Assembly: GCA_021151625.1 (NCBI GenBank)
Contig: JAGKWY010000080.1
Coordinates: forward strand, 1-34,042
DNA: 34,042 bases
DNA from: Gammaproteobacteria bacterium
GTDB taxonomy: Bacteria; Pseudomonadota; Gammaproteobacteria; Pseudomonadales; Cellvibrionaceae
Direction of reading: 5' to 3'
The translations under genes were made by a program, and so were the position numbers. Each line of letters opens with the position of its first letter. Within the stretch, counting starts at the first letter, position 1. Shown here one piece after another: positions 15,805 through 24,107 of the stretch. The notes under the pieces were generated by a model. The model was given only the letters and a program-made list of their open reading frames with translations. It was not told the origin of the DNA and ran no database searches.

Positions 15805-16965
15805 TCAAAGCGGCTCTTTGGTTTGATAAAGTGTTTTAAAGGTTTTTGGCGTGCAGCCATATTCCTGCTTAAACAGCTTATTAAAGTAAGGCACGTTGTT
15901 ATACCCCACTGCATAGGCAATTTCAGAGACGTTGGCATTGGCATTTTCGGTTAACAAGCGCGCGGCTTCGGTAAGGCGCAACTTGTTGAGGTAGGCGATA
16001 AATGTCAGCCCTAGCTCCTCTTTCAAAATGTCATTTATTTTATTGCGATTGATATTGAGCGATGTGCTTGCCGTTTCCAGGCTTAAATCATGATTGGTAT
16101 ATTCGTTAGCCATGTAGCGCAACAGCGCCTCTTTTTCCTTGTCCTTTTGCGGCTCTATTAATAACTTCTTATAGGCCATCAGCGGCTGGTCATCTTTCAC
16201 CCGCGCGCGGATTTCCGCTGTCAATGCTGCTGTGTAGCGGCGCAACTGCCACACCAAAAACAAAATCCACGTACACACCGCCAGCGCGCCGGCGCCATAA
16301 ATATAACGCGGCTCCGAACCAAGTAATTGAATCTCGCTTATCTTTACGTTGGAGAGCGTATTGGACGGGCTTTGTAAAGAGTTGGCCCAGGCAAAGCCCA
16401 TGGTTTTATTCAGCTGATAACCTTTTTCGCTGTATTCAAAACCGTATTTGCTTAACCACCACTGTGGTGTTTCCAGATCATCCAATTCTATCGCCACCCT
16501 ATTCCAGTTCTGGGTACAGGAAAATGCGGTAGAGGAGACGCGACGAGTCACCAGATTGTTTAAATCAGTCACCTTGTCATCAAAACTAAATAACACAAAC
16601 AGCAATACATTTTTGGGGTCGCACATCACTTTGAAGCTGACGGTTTGATAGCGAGTGAGGTCCACTTGCAAACTGGATTGAACCGCGTCAATAAACGCCA
16701 TGGAGTAATGGATATAGGTAAAGCGTGGTTCCGGGTCCAGAAAAAAATCGTATTCAATATTACCGACTTCATTTTTAAGCAGTAATTGGGTTTTGCCTTT
16801 GGGCTGCTCCGGTTCCAATGCCGTTTTCCACATCAAACCCTGATCGCGCGCAGGAAATAACGAAACCTCCAGCTGGGATTTTTTATAGCCGAGATAAACA
16901 ATGCAGGCGGTAACAATCGCCATCAGCAAAGCTGCCACAGCAAGGTTGCGGTAAAACTTTATCAT
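15805..16965 (-). CDS. Membrane-bound AraC-type regulator with periplasmic sensor
   Basis: This 386-residue regulator has two membrane helices (about 6-26 and 221-241) that enclose a periplasmic domain of about 195 residues, and a cytoplasmic C-terminal AraC double helix-turn-helix (about 285-380). The second HTH reads VSEIAYAVGYNNVPYFNKLFKQEYGCTPKTFK. The periplasmic part looks beta-rich. Its end (WNRVAIELDDLETPQWW...VKISEIQLLG) resembles CBM11/CIA30-type jelly-roll folds, so it may bind a sugar; this is inference. The gene is upstream of, and on the same strand as, the xylanase/esterase gene, its most likely target. The start at 16965 has no strong ribosome binding site. The arrangement resembles a hybrid two-component sensor reduced to sensor plus AraC output. 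Confidence 0.85.
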   Translation of the reverse strand: MIKFYRNLAVAALLMAIVTACIVYLGYKKSQLEVSLFPARDQGLMWKTALEPEQPKGKTQLLLKNEVGNIEYDFFLDPEPRFTYIHYSMAFIDAVQSSLQVDLTRYQTVSFKVMCDPKNVLLFVLFSFDDKVTDLNNLVTRRVSSTAFSCTQNWNRVAIELDDLETPQWWLSKYGFEYSEKGYQLNKTMGFAWANSLQSPSNTLSNVKISEIQLLGSEPRYIYGAGALAVCTWILFLVWQLRRYTAALTAEIRARVKDDQPLMAYKKLLIEPQKDKEKEALLRYMANEYTNHDLSLETASTSLNINRNKINDILKEELGLTFIAYLNKLRLTEAARLLTENANANVSEIAYAVGYNNVPYFNKLFKQEYGCTPKTFKTLYQTKEPL

Positions 16966-17270
16966 TGATGAAAAAACCGGGGTGGATTTTCAGGTTTCGT
17001 TATTTTAATTCTGCGATTCGTGCACTTGTATACATACTACACCATGCATAGCTCAAATTAACTCTATATTCCTATTTAAATGCCACCTCCGTTGAATCCC
17101 TCCCCGGCCCTCCCTTTTTCAAAGGGAAGGAGCGCTCATAAAATCTTTCAACATTCGATTTAAGTCCTGAGCCAAACCCGTCGCCTTTAAGTTTCAGCAG
17201 GCAAACAAAGCCAGCTTCAAACCGGGTTTTAACTGAACATTCATTGTTTACATAACGCAGGAATACTCTC
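16966..17270. other. Intergenic region between the AraC regulator and flagellin
   Basis: No gene is supported here. It contains one copy of a dispersed repeat (17093-17140) and the flagellin ribosome binding site (AGGA, ten bases before the ATG at 17271). I looked for a sigma-28 flagellin promoter and found only weak matches, such as TTAAGTTT at about 17180. Confidence 0.5.
17093..17140 (+). repeat. REP-like dispersed repeat, copy 1
   Basis: The sequence runs TTGAATCCCTCCCCGGCCC, then CTTTTTCAAAGGGAAGGAGCGCTC. It is partly self-complementary and related, in inverted orientation, to the repeat at 19058-19123 on the other side of the flagellin remnant. Confidence 0.65.
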
Positions 17271-18067
17271 ATGGCTCTGTCAATCCATACCAACTACTCT
17301 TCACTGGTTACCCAAACTAACCTGACCAAAACCAACATTTGAACTCTCAATCTCGCGGTATGGAAGTGGCGATTCGCAACACTGGCGACTCTATCTCCCT
17401 GCTGCAAACTGCAGAAGGCGCATTCAACGAAATGACCGACATTCTGCAACGTATGAAAGACCTGGCAACTCAAGGTGCGAACGGCACTAACAGCGCCGAC
17501 GACCTGGATTCCCTGCAAGCTGAATACGACCAACTGGGCGAAGAATTGGCGAACATCATGGACAACACCAGCTTTGCCGGTGAAGCCCTGTTCAGCAAAG
17601 ATAACAGCGCTGGTAAATTCGCTGCGGCGGTAGATTTCCAAATCGGTGCTACTTCTGCTGAAACCATGACCCTGGACCTGACCGCTGCCGGTACTGATGC
17701 AATCCAAACCCTGACTGACGCATTGGATGGTATGTCTACTGTGTACACCGCTGGTTCTGCCGCTACCGCTGGTACTGAAATCACTGGCGCCGCTAACGCG
17801 ACTATCGACCTGGTGAAAGACGCGCTGGATGCCGTAGGTACCCTGCGTTCACAGTTCGGTGCGACCATCAACCGTTTGAACCACACCGCGAACAACCTCT
17901 CCAACATGAAAGACAACACTGACATGTCTAAAGGTCGCATCATGGACGCTGACTTCGCGTTGGAAAGTGCACAAATGAGCAAAAACTCCATGTTGATGCA
18001 ATCGGGTATCTCCATGTTGAAACAAGCAGGTCAAATGCCAGGCATGGTGATGTCACTGCTCGGCTAA
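17271..18067 (+). pseudogene. fliC: Flagellin (lateral type) with N-terminal deletion and frameshift
   Basis: Flagellin forms the flagellar filament. The gene starts normally at ATG 17271 with MALSIHTNYSSLVTQTNLTK, then hits TGA at 17340 after 23 codons. The rest continues in another frame from about 17339 (LNSQSRGMEVAIRNTGDSISLLQTAEGAF) to a normal end (MLKQAGQMPGMVMSLLG). Compared with lateral-type flagellins, the stretch corresponding to NALNTAMERLS...DDAAGLQIANR, roughly 30 codons of the conserved D0/D1 helix, is missing. The net loss is not a multiple of three. The ribosome binding site and terminator are intact. The product cannot form a normal filament unless the deletion is an assembly error. 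It lies next to, and converges with, the flagellar operon at 19205-25871. Confidence 0.85.
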
Positions 18068-18083
18068 TACGGCTAGAGCCGCC

Positions 18084-18118
18084 CTGTCAGCCACACTCGC
18101 CCCGGGGTTGGCTGACAG
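18084..18118 (+). other. 10-bp perfect hairpin after the flagellin remnant
   Basis: CTGTCAGCCA (18084-18093) and TGGCTGACAG (18109-18118) enclose a GC-rich 15-base loop. No T-run follows, so this is probably a 3'-end mRNA structure that works together with the terminator 30 bases further on. Confidence 0.6.
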
Positions 18119-18147
18119 AGCACCAGGGATGGCAAAAGACGATGAAG

Positions 18148-18180
18148 AACGCCTCAATAACCTTGGGGCGTTTTTGTTTT
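18148..18180 (+). terminator. Rho-independent terminator of the flagellin gene
   Basis: AACGCCTCAA (18148-18157) pairs with TTGGGGCGTT (18163-18172), with one G-T pair and a 5-base loop, followed by TTTGTTTT. Confidence 0.88.
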
Positions 18181-18384
18181 TGGCGCAAAAATCAACAACA
18201 AAGCATTTTTTGTTGTATAAGAAAATATTCTTATTTCAATCTTTTCAAAAATTAACACGCCAGTGTGAGTAGAAACCCCCTAATTCGATGGCTTAAGGCT
18301 GAAACGCAGCTATGATTGCCAACATCAATTTGTTGGCGCCATCACTTTGGCAGCTCAAACCTCCACCCTTAACCGGCAATAACC
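18181..18384. other. AT-rich intergenic region
   Basis: No gene or clear promoter is seen. A small hairpin, GCCAACA-TCAATT-TGTTGGC (about 18319-18338), is the only structure noted. Confidence 0.4.
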
Positions 18385-18585
18385 ATGGGTATGATGCAGA
18401 TCGATAATGCAGTAAATGCACCTGCGGAACCGCGCGCAGCCAAATCGATGGAGAATCTCACCTGCCTGACCATTCGCACAGGCAAAGCCGATTGTGTTGC
18501 CCGTTTTTACCCCTCGCTCTACCAACTCACCCTGATTAAAAACGGCATAGAGGAGTTGATATTTCACTGGAGGCAACACCGATAG
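18385..18585 (+). CDS. Possible small protein, frame overlaps the next one
   Basis: This open frame of 66 codons reads MGMMQIDNAVNAPAEPRAAKS...FYPSLYQLTLIKNGIEELIFHW. No family was recognised and no Shine-Dalgarno sequence is seen. It ends with TAG at 18583-18585. The next frame probably begins at an ATA overlapping the same bases. The two may be coupled genes, or one gene split by a frameshift. Treat it as uncertain. Confidence 0.35.
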   Translation: MGMMQIDNAVNAPAEPRAAKSMENLTCLTIRTGKADCVARFYPSLYQLTLIKNGIEELIFHWRQHR

Positions 18586-19034
18586 TTGAATCTCCAGCAG
18601 CGGACCCTGTTGTTATCACCGAAGCCACTACCCCGCTGGAGTTACCAGTAGCACCAGCCGCTCCGCAAGCTGCTGCAAAAAGCTGGCGTATGCCCGTACT
18701 GGCCGGGTTATCTGCCCTGCTGGTTTTGGGCGCCGCTGCAATCTACAGCCAGACAACAAAAAACTCCGGCGCAAATGCCACTGGCAAACTGCTCACCATT
18801 ACCTATGCCCCGCAAGATCCCAACGAGTTGGCGAGCCTGATTCCGCACGGACAACATATCGAGCAACAGCTGAGTGCTACTGTCAAAACGCCGTTGCATG
18901 TCGTAGTGGGATTGCATGAAAACCAATTGGATGTCGTGTGCCTGCGCGCTGATGGCAGTGCCCGCACATTACATATTGCCGAAAGTCAGCTCGCGCAATT
19001 AAGGGCAACAGATTTAGCCTCCTGCTTGCCCTAG
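18582..19034 (+). CDS. Small single-pass membrane protein of unknown function, start unresolved
   Basis: The C-terminal part is convincing: a Pro/Ala-rich cytoplasmic segment (VESPAADPVVITEATT...), one membrane helix (MPVLAGLSALLVLGAAAIY) and a periplasmic domain ending DLASCLP. The first ATG in frame, at 18690, would start directly at the membrane helix without a ribosome binding site. A strong GGAGG (18569-18573) lies eight bases before an in-frame ATA at 18582, exactly where a start codon is expected. So either ATA is used, it is a decayed ATG, or the frame joins the upstream frame (18385-18585) through a frameshift. The frame is open back to 18540. It sits between the flagellin remnant and the converging motB gene. 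The function is unknown. Confidence 0.5.
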   Translation: MVESPAADPVVITEATTPLELPVAPAAPQAAAKSWRMPVLAGLSALLVLGAAAIYSQTTKNSGANATGKLLTITYAPQDPNELASLIPHGQHIEQQLSATVKTPLHVVVGLHENQLDVVCLRADGSARTLHIAESQLAQLRATDLASCLP

Positions 19035-19057
19035 GGGCAACCAACCTCTCTGGCTAC

Positions 19058-19123
19058 GTGCCCCCTTTCAAAGGGAGGAGCACACTCCCCTCTTTGACAA
19101 AGAGGGGCCGGGGGAGATTGAGC
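19058..19123 (-). repeat. REP-like dispersed repeat, copy 2
   Basis: Read on the minus strand it runs CAATCTCCCCCGGCCCCTC, then TTTGTCAAAGAGGGGAGTGTGCTC and a second small palindrome, CCTCCCTTTGAAAGGGGG. It is related to copy 1 at 17093-17140 in opposite orientation, so the pair flanks the flagellin remnant and the small membrane protein gene. Confidence 0.65.
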
Positions 19124-19139
19124 ACGCCAACTAACGGGC

Positions 19140-19165
19140 AAAAAAAAGCCCCCTTTTCAGGGGGC
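19140..19165 (-). terminator. Terminator of the flagellar operon after motB
   Basis: GCCCCC (19148-19153) pairs with GGGGGC (19160-19165), and on the minus strand eight T follow. It lies 40 bases after the motB stop. Confidence 0.88.
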
Positions 19166-19204
19166 AAAACTTGAACGATTTTCTTTCACACCAAGAACAA
19201 CTCA

Positions 19205-20140
19205 CTACAGGGTTTGCGGTGTTTCCGAAGGCTGAATAACCAACTCGGCTTTTTCAGCGGAATAATCCACTCGCGCTTGTTGCTCACCAAAAATTTCGCG
19301 ATACAGGCCTTCCGCTTTCGCGGTTAACATCAGTATTTCAATGCGGCGATTAGCCCCATCTTCCGGTGCATCCGGGCGCAGCGGCATTACATCCGCTTGC
19401 GCGGCCACTTGCAGCACCGAAGTGGGTGCCAAACCGGAATCCACCATCACATTGCGCGCACGCAAGGCGCGATCGCCAGAGAGATTCCAGTTGTTATACC
19501 CCTTCACTGTTTTGTAAGGCACAGAATCGGTATGGCCGCTGATAATTAATTTATTGCCGACTTTTGCCAGCACACCGGCCAGGCGCTCCAACAGCGTTGC
19601 AAAATGTGGATTTAATTGCACACTGCCGCGCTCAAACATAAAACGCTGTTGGTCATCTTTAATTAAAATACGCAGGCCTTGCGGCACTACTTGTACCTCC
19701 ACGTTAGCTTGCGCGTCCAACTCCAATGCCATGGCTTGCATTAAATCGGCGAGCTCTTTTAATTCAGCGGGGCTGCTGTATTTCACTGGCTCCAGGTTAC
19801 CGGTTTCTTTGACTTGCTCGCGCGGATCAGTTTTATTGGGCACATTAATAGTGGATTGCTGCGCTGGAGCAGGCATTTCCAGCGGAGTTTTACTATTGCC
19901 ATCAAATACACCCGCACCACCATCCACCAGGGGATTGGTAATTTGTTCAGCGGCGGCAGTTTGCTTCGGATTTTGCGGGGTAATTACCCAGAGCACCATA
20001 AATAACGCCATCATCGCCATGGTGAAATCGGCAAAGGCCACTTTCCAGGCGCCGCTGTGACTCTCTTCATGGCCACCCTTTTTGCGGCGCTTGACGATTA
20101 CCTCGAAATCTTTGTCGTTGCGTCTTCTCATGGCACTCAT
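19205..20140 (-). CDS. motB: Flagellar motor stator protein MotB (LafU-like)
   Basis: MotB anchors the stator to peptidoglycan and carries the proton-binding aspartate. The 311-residue protein has a basic cytoplasmic start and one membrane helix (about 33-53, AWKVAFADFTMAMMALFMVLW) that contains the conserved Asp38. A plug/linker region and a C-terminal OmpA-like peptidoglycan-binding domain follow (about 165-290, with ISGHTDSVPYK and NWNLSGDRALRARNVM). It is the last gene of the operon, 59 bases after motA, and a terminator follows. Its place behind fliA and motA corresponds to lafU in lateral flagellar clusters. A second ATG at 20131 is an alternative start. Confidence 0.94.
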   Translation of the reverse strand: MSAMRRRNDKDFEVIVKRRKKGGHEESHSGAWKVAFADFTMAMMALFMVLWVITPQNPKQTAAAEQITNPLVDGGAGVFDGNSKTPLEMPAPAQQSTINVPNKTDPREQVKETGNLEPVKYSSPAELKELADLMQAMALELDAQANVEVQVVPQGLRILIKDDQQRFMFERGSVQLNPHFATLLERLAGVLAKVGNKLIISGHTDSVPYKTVKGYNNWNLSGDRALRARNVMVDSGLAPTSVLQVAAQADVMPLRPDAPEDGANRRIEILMLTAKAEGLYREIFGEQQARVDYSAEKAELVIQPSETPQTL

Positions 20141-20199
20141 ACTTTGCTAAAAAATTTTGATTTCAATTGCGTGCGGACTTTTCTCAATGCGAAAAATAA

Positions 20200-21072
20200 T
20201 TAGGCCGCATCGCGCTTGTCTTCGTATTGGTTTACCCAGGTTTCCAATTGGCGGAACGCGGGTTTTACATCCTGCTCAATTAATTTGCGTCCGGCGTCTA
20301 CCGCAAGCAGAGTTGGTTTTCCTGCAACGTGTGCCACCAGGGTAGTACGCACACATTCCAATGCCGACAATTCAGTTTTTACACGCTGCCCCATGGCATT
20401 ACTGAGCGGCTCCATTACGCAGTAGCACACAAAAATGCCGAGGAAAGTTCCCACCAGTGCAGCCGCAACGTGCGCACCAATTTCGGCAACTGAACCATCA
20501 ATATTGCCCATGGTAATTACAATACCCATAATCGCTGCGAGAATACCGAAGCCAGGCATAGACTCACCGATTTTGTGCAGCGAGCGTGACGGCTGCATTA
20601 ACGCGTGCTCCATGGCTTCCAATTCCTGCTCCAAAAAACCTTCCAATTCGTGCGCGCTGATTTTTCCCATCGCCATCAAACGGAAATTGTCGGCAATAAA
20701 TGCCATCAGGTTTGGCTCTTGCAAAATTAGCGGATAGCGGGTGAACAAATCACTTTGTTCCGGATCTTCAATGTGTGCGTCCAACGCCTTAAGGCCACCG
20801 ACATCTACCATCTCCAGTAATTCATACATCAGCATCAACAATTGACGCTGGAACTCTTCACCGCGACGGGTATACACAAACACGCCTTTAATCTGGTGAC
20901 ACATTTCCAGCAACACTTCTTTAGGGTTGCCCACTACCAGGCTGCCTAAACCAGCGCCCAAAATAATCAGGATTTCCGCCGGCTGCCAGAGCATGGCCAA
21001 CTCACCATGCGCCAGGCTATAACCACCCAACACACAGCCCACGATAATGATTGCACCTAATAATTTCTGCAC
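20200..21072 (-). CDS. motA: Flagellar motor stator protein MotA (LafT-like)
   Basis: MotA is the four-helix inner-membrane stator subunit that works with MotB. The 290 residues begin MQKLLGAIIIVGCVLGGYSLAHGELAMLWQPAE, close to the E. coli proton-type MotA rather than the sodium-type PomA. The cytoplasmic loop (about 55-165) and the helix 3-4 block (GFGILAAIMGIVITMGNI...VGTFLGIFVCYCV) with the conserved Pro in MPGF are present. It lies 49 bases after fliA and 59 before motB. The start at 21072 gives the family N-terminus. Confidence 0.95.
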   Translation of the reverse strand: MQKLLGAIIIVGCVLGGYSLAHGELAMLWQPAEILIILGAGLGSLVVGNPKEVLLEMCHQIKGVFVYTRRGEEFQRQLLMLMYELLEMVDVGGLKALDAHIEDPEQSDLFTRYPLILQEPNLMAFIADNFRLMAMGKISAHELEGFLEQELEAMEHALMQPSRSLHKIGESMPGFGILAAIMGIVITMGNIDGSVAEIGAHVAAALVGTFLGIFVCYCVMEPLSNAMGQRVKTELSALECVRTTLVAHVAGKPTLLAVDAGRKLIEQDVKPAFRQLETWVNQYEDKRDAA

Positions 21073-21121
21073 GATAAATTCTCTTTAATGGTCCTGCTGT
21101 TTTTAATCGCGTTCACGCGCC

Positions 21122-21895
21122 CTATTTGCCTTCTTGCATAAAGCGACTGGCCTTTTGAATCGCCTGCTTACTTAACTGGCACACGCGTGCATCGGTTAAA
21201 TCCAGCACCAGGGCGATTTCCTTTAAACTTAATTCCTGCTGGTAATAAAGCATCAACACCAAACGCTCACGTTCAGTTAACGCAGAGAGCGCCTGCGCCA
21301 ACAAGCGCTCAGTAATTTCGCGCTCTTCCAAACCCGATCCACCATCGGAAAAAGTTTCCGGGCCGTTTAACAATAATTCATCCAGGCTTTCAATCGCCTC
21401 GCAGGCATCCGCTTGTAAAAACGCCTGGTAATCTTTTTCGCTCAAGCCGGTATAAGCCATTACTTCTGTATCCTGCGGCACACGCCCCAGGCGACGGCTC
21501 AGCTCGCGAATGGCATCGCGAATTTTATGCGTTTGCTGGCGCACCTGACGCGGGCGCCAATCCTGCCGGCGCAACTCATCCAGAATCGCACCGCGAATCC
21601 GCAGCTTGGCAAATGCGGCAAAATTTTCATCCGGCTGGCCATAGCGACGCAGGCTTTCCAACAATCCCATCAAACCAATTTGCTCCATATCATCGCGATC
21701 CATCACCTGATTGGCTTGCAGTGATAACTGGCGAACAATGCGTTTTACCAGCGGCAAATATTGAATTAATAATTGCTGTTCTTGCGCCGGTGCCAGTGCT
21801 TGAGTCGTACTCGCTGTTGCCAGCGTAGATGCGTAGTCGTAATCCATTGCGCCGCTGCTGTTCATGACGGTGCTATTCATTACCGAGGCATTCAT
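21122..21895 (-). CDS. fliA: Flagellar sigma factor FliA (sigma-28; LafS-like)
   Basis: This alternative sigma factor directs RNA polymerase to late flagellar promoters. Of 257 residues, about the first 30 are a low-complexity Met/Ser/Ala extension. Region 2 (VKRIVRQLSLQANQVMDRDDMEQIGLMGLLESLRRY), region 3 (FAKLRIRGAILDELRRQDWRPR) and region 4 (LTERERLVLMLYYQQELSLKEIALVLDLTDARVCQLS) are complete. AAGGA nine bases before the ATG at 21895 supports this start. It follows fliL by 11 bases. No anti-sigma factor (flgM) is in the window. Its place at the fliL-motA junction is the lafS position of lateral clusters. Confidence 0.95.
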   Translation of the reverse strand: MNASVMNSTVMNSSGAMDYDYASTLATASTTQALAPAQEQQLLIQYLPLVKRIVRQLSLQANQVMDRDDMEQIGLMGLLESLRRYGQPDENFAAFAKLRIRGAILDELRRQDWRPRQVRQQTHKIRDAIRELSRRLGRVPQDTEVMAYTGLSEKDYQAFLQADACEAIESLDELLLNGPETFSDGGSGLEEREITERLLAQALSALTERERLVLMLYYQQELSLKEIALVLDLTDARVCQLSKQAIQKASRFMQEGK

Positions 21896-21906
21896 GGGCG
21901 CAATCC

Positions 21907-22389
21907 TTACTGCACAACCAGTTTGCTAACCAGCACATGTGCAAAGGGCTGGACAATTTGACGGCTGGCAAAATCTGCCTGCACGACTTTTTCCAAACTG
22001 GTTTGCAACTCCGCAATGGGCATGGCGCGCAGCGTGTTAAAACTCATCGTGGACAAATGGGCGACGACCGAATTGCGCACCACAGGGTCAATCTGTTTGA
22101 GTTTTTTGTTGTCCGTATCCTGTTCGGCTTGCAGTACCAAATCCAGTACGAAGTAATGTTCACGCCCCTCACCTTGCAAACTGACAATCACTTTTTCAAT
22201 CGGAAAAAAAGTATATTCTTCGGCTTCACCAGAGTTCACCGCTGACGATGAAACAGCATCACCTGCGCTGGTAGCCACTGGAGCACTAGCCGCTTGCGGG
22301 CGCGAAAGAACTTGAAAGCTGATATAGGCAGAACCTGCCGCAACAAGTGTGTTAACAACCAGCAAAGCTAAAATGATCCGTTGCATCAT
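21907..22389 (-). CDS. fliL: Flagellar basal body protein FliL
   Basis: FliL is a single-pass inner-membrane protein at the stator-rotor interface. The 160-residue product has a membrane helix at about 4-27 (RIILALLVVNTLVAAGSAYISF), a flexible Ala/Ser-rich linker, and the periplasmic stomatin-like domain (FFPIEKVIVSLQGEGREHYFVLDLVLQ...). GAGGAAA lies upstream of two adjacent ATG codons (22389 and 22386). The gene is 96 bases after fliK and 11 before fliA, which suggests tight coupling with the sigma factor. Confidence 0.88.
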   Translation of the reverse strand: MMQRIILALLVVNTLVAAGSAYISFQVLSRPQAASAPVATSAGDAVSSSAVNSGEAEEYTFFPIEKVIVSLQGEGREHYFVLDLVLQAEQDTDNKKLKQIDPVVRNSVVAHLSTMSFNTLRAMPIAELQTSLEKVVQADFASRQIVQPFAHVLVSKLVVQ

Positions 22390-22485
22390 GATTGAGTATT
22401 TCCTCTTGCAGAATTATTCCAGCACTACACTGGATATCTCACTAAATAAAAACCTGACAATAGCTAGCCAATGAATCGTAAAAAA

Positions 22486-23781
22486 TTACACGGTCACCAA
22501 TACATCACCCGGTCGTTTGGTTTGTTGTTCATCGCCCGCAAATACCTGCTCATTGGCGAGGACAAGTTCATCATTCACAAAACGCTGACGCTCACGCGAT
22601 TGCTGCTGGCCGGATTGACCTTCCGCTGAAGTCTGGATATTAACTTGGGTAAATTGCGGGCCAGATAATTCCTGGCGCAGGCGATCACTGGTGTGCTGAA
22701 TCAACCGCGCTACGTCGGCCTGGCTGGCGGTAATTTGTACCTGCAAACGGCCAGATTCATGACTGAGGTAAATTTCCAAACTACCCAGCTCAGGCGGGTC
22801 CAGGCGAATAGTCGCGTTTTGAATTTTTTGCTGGATTTGCACCTGCACGTTATCGCGCAGGGCATGCAGTAATTGCTCGCCCCATTTCGCTTCAGGTGCA
22901 TGCAAACTCAATTGCGATTGCACTGTGCGCTGTGCAGTCTCAGCACCAGCACTCGTTAGTGCAGCTGGAGTAATGCTGGGCGAAATAGCTTCACTTGCAC
23001 CGACCTCATTGGTTGCAGCAACGGCGAATTGAACAACACTAGCCGCCGATGAACTCATTACCGTCGAGGTATTTGTAGAAGCAGTATTTGTTGAACCGAC
23101 AGCACCTGCTTCACTGGCAGCACCGTTATGAACAGCTATGAGCTTGGCAGTTGGATTAGTGGTGTTGCTCACCGCCGAATCAAATATTTTTTCGCTGGCG
23201 GATGTTTTACCAGTACTAACAGAACTACTCGTTTGCTGGTTCAACCCAGTGCCGGGGACAAGAACCACTGCATTAGGTATCGCAGAATTTGTCGTTGTAT
23301 TTTTTTCTACAACTGTTACAGAGACCTGCCGGGCAGCCGATGCGGCATCGACCAAATTAGCTGGCGAGGTCAACGCAGTATTCGCAGCAATAACTGCTGG
23401 AGTTGTTACCGCGGCTGTATCGCGAGTTTGCAGTTGCAACTGCTGTTGATCCAACATTGCCTGCAACCAGGCTTCTGCATCAGGTTGTTCCTGCTCTTGT
23501 TGCCCCAGGTGTTCGAAACCCGATTGCTCAGGGTTTAACAATGCAACCTGCTCTCCGTCAGTTGCCACTGGCTCAGCACTAATCGACTCAGTTGCAGCTT
23601 GTGCACTTACTAATGCATCACTTAATTGCCCCGAAAACAATTCCACTTGCGGTTCTGTGCCGGCATTTTTTTTCTGCAAGTCCTTCACCTCCATAGAGGC
23701 AGCAGAGTTATTTTCTGCCGCCGGAGCCGCTGCAGTCACGCGTGTTGGGTTTGCGCTGCTTTGAAGAGTTGCTGACAACAT
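22486..23781 (-). CDS. fliK: Flagellar hook-length control protein FliK
   Basis: FliK is secreted during hook assembly and switches export specificity at the correct hook length. The 431 residues show the usual plan: a long, poorly conserved Ala/Thr/Gln-rich ruler region, then a conserved C-terminal domain (about 290-390) with QIQQKIQNATIRLDPPELGSLEIYLS, the FliK_C signature. The tail is Gln/Arg-rich. The ATG shares a base with the fliT stop (TAATG), so translation is probably coupled. In lateral clusters this position is called lafE. Confidence 0.92.
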   Translation of the reverse strand: MLSATLQSSANPTRVTAAAPAAENNSAASMEVKDLQKKNAGTEPQVELFSGQLSDALVSAQAATESISAEPVATDGEQVALLNPEQSGFEHLGQQEQEQPDAEAWLQAMLDQQQLQLQTRDTAAVTTPAVIAANTALTSPANLVDAASAARQVSVTVVEKNTTTNSAIPNAVVLVPGTGLNQQTSSSVSTGKTSASEKIFDSAVSNTTNPTAKLIAVHNGAASEAGAVGSTNTASTNTSTVMSSSAASVVQFAVAATNEVGASEAISPSITPAALTSAGAETAQRTVQSQLSLHAPEAKWGEQLLHALRDNVQVQIQQKIQNATIRLDPPELGSLEIYLSHESGRLQVQITASQADVARLIQHTSDRLRQELSGPQFTQVNIQTSAEGQSGQQQSRERQRFVNDELVLANEQVFAGDEQQTKRPGDVLVTV

Positions 23782-24107
23782 TATTTCTCACCCTGCAATA
23801 AACCCGTGCGCAAATAAGCCGAGCGCGCTTCGGCATAGTCCACATGTGCCAACAATAATTGCCGCAATTTTTCACAAGCTTCCGCATATGCCGGTAGCAC
23901 ACGTGCATAAAGTTGTTGCAACTGTTGCTTGGCCGTTTGCAATTCCGGGCTAAGATTTTCAGCAGCGGATAATTCCTGCAAACACTCGCGAATACGCTGA
24001 TCAATGCCACCCACGCTGTCCCAATCCTGGGCTTTCAGCGCGGCGGCCATCTGCTCACCTAAAGTGATCAGTTTTAACTGCTGGTAGCGATCAGGCGCGC
24101 TTGGCAT
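23781..24107 (-). CDS. fliT: Flagellar export chaperone FliT-like protein
   Basis: This 108-residue, all-helical protein occupies the fliT position between fliS and fliK and probably serves as chaperone of the cap protein FliD. FliT-type features are the short length, the helical content and YQQLKLITLGEQMAAALKAQDWDSVGGIDQRIRECLQEL near the N-terminus. Sequence conservation in FliT is low, so part of the call rests on gene order. I chose ATG 24107 (MPSAPDRY); the frame is open to a GTG at 24128. It overlaps the fliS end by 17 bases and its stop overlaps the fliK start. Confidence 0.75.
   Translation of the reverse strand: MPSAPDRYQQLKLITLGEQMAAALKAQDWDSVGGIDQRIRECLQELSAAENLSPELQTAKQQLQQLYARVLPAYAEACEKLRQLLLAHVDYAEARSAYLRTGLLQGEK

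Noticed and set aside
17150..17270. Sigma-28 promoter upstream of flagellin
   Set aside because: Partial matches such as TTAAGTTT lack a GCCGATAA-like -10 at the correct distance.
17072..17293. Minus-strand frame of 73 codons between the AraC gene and flagellin
   Set aside because: It runs through the dispersed repeat and the flagellin start and looks like chance coding.
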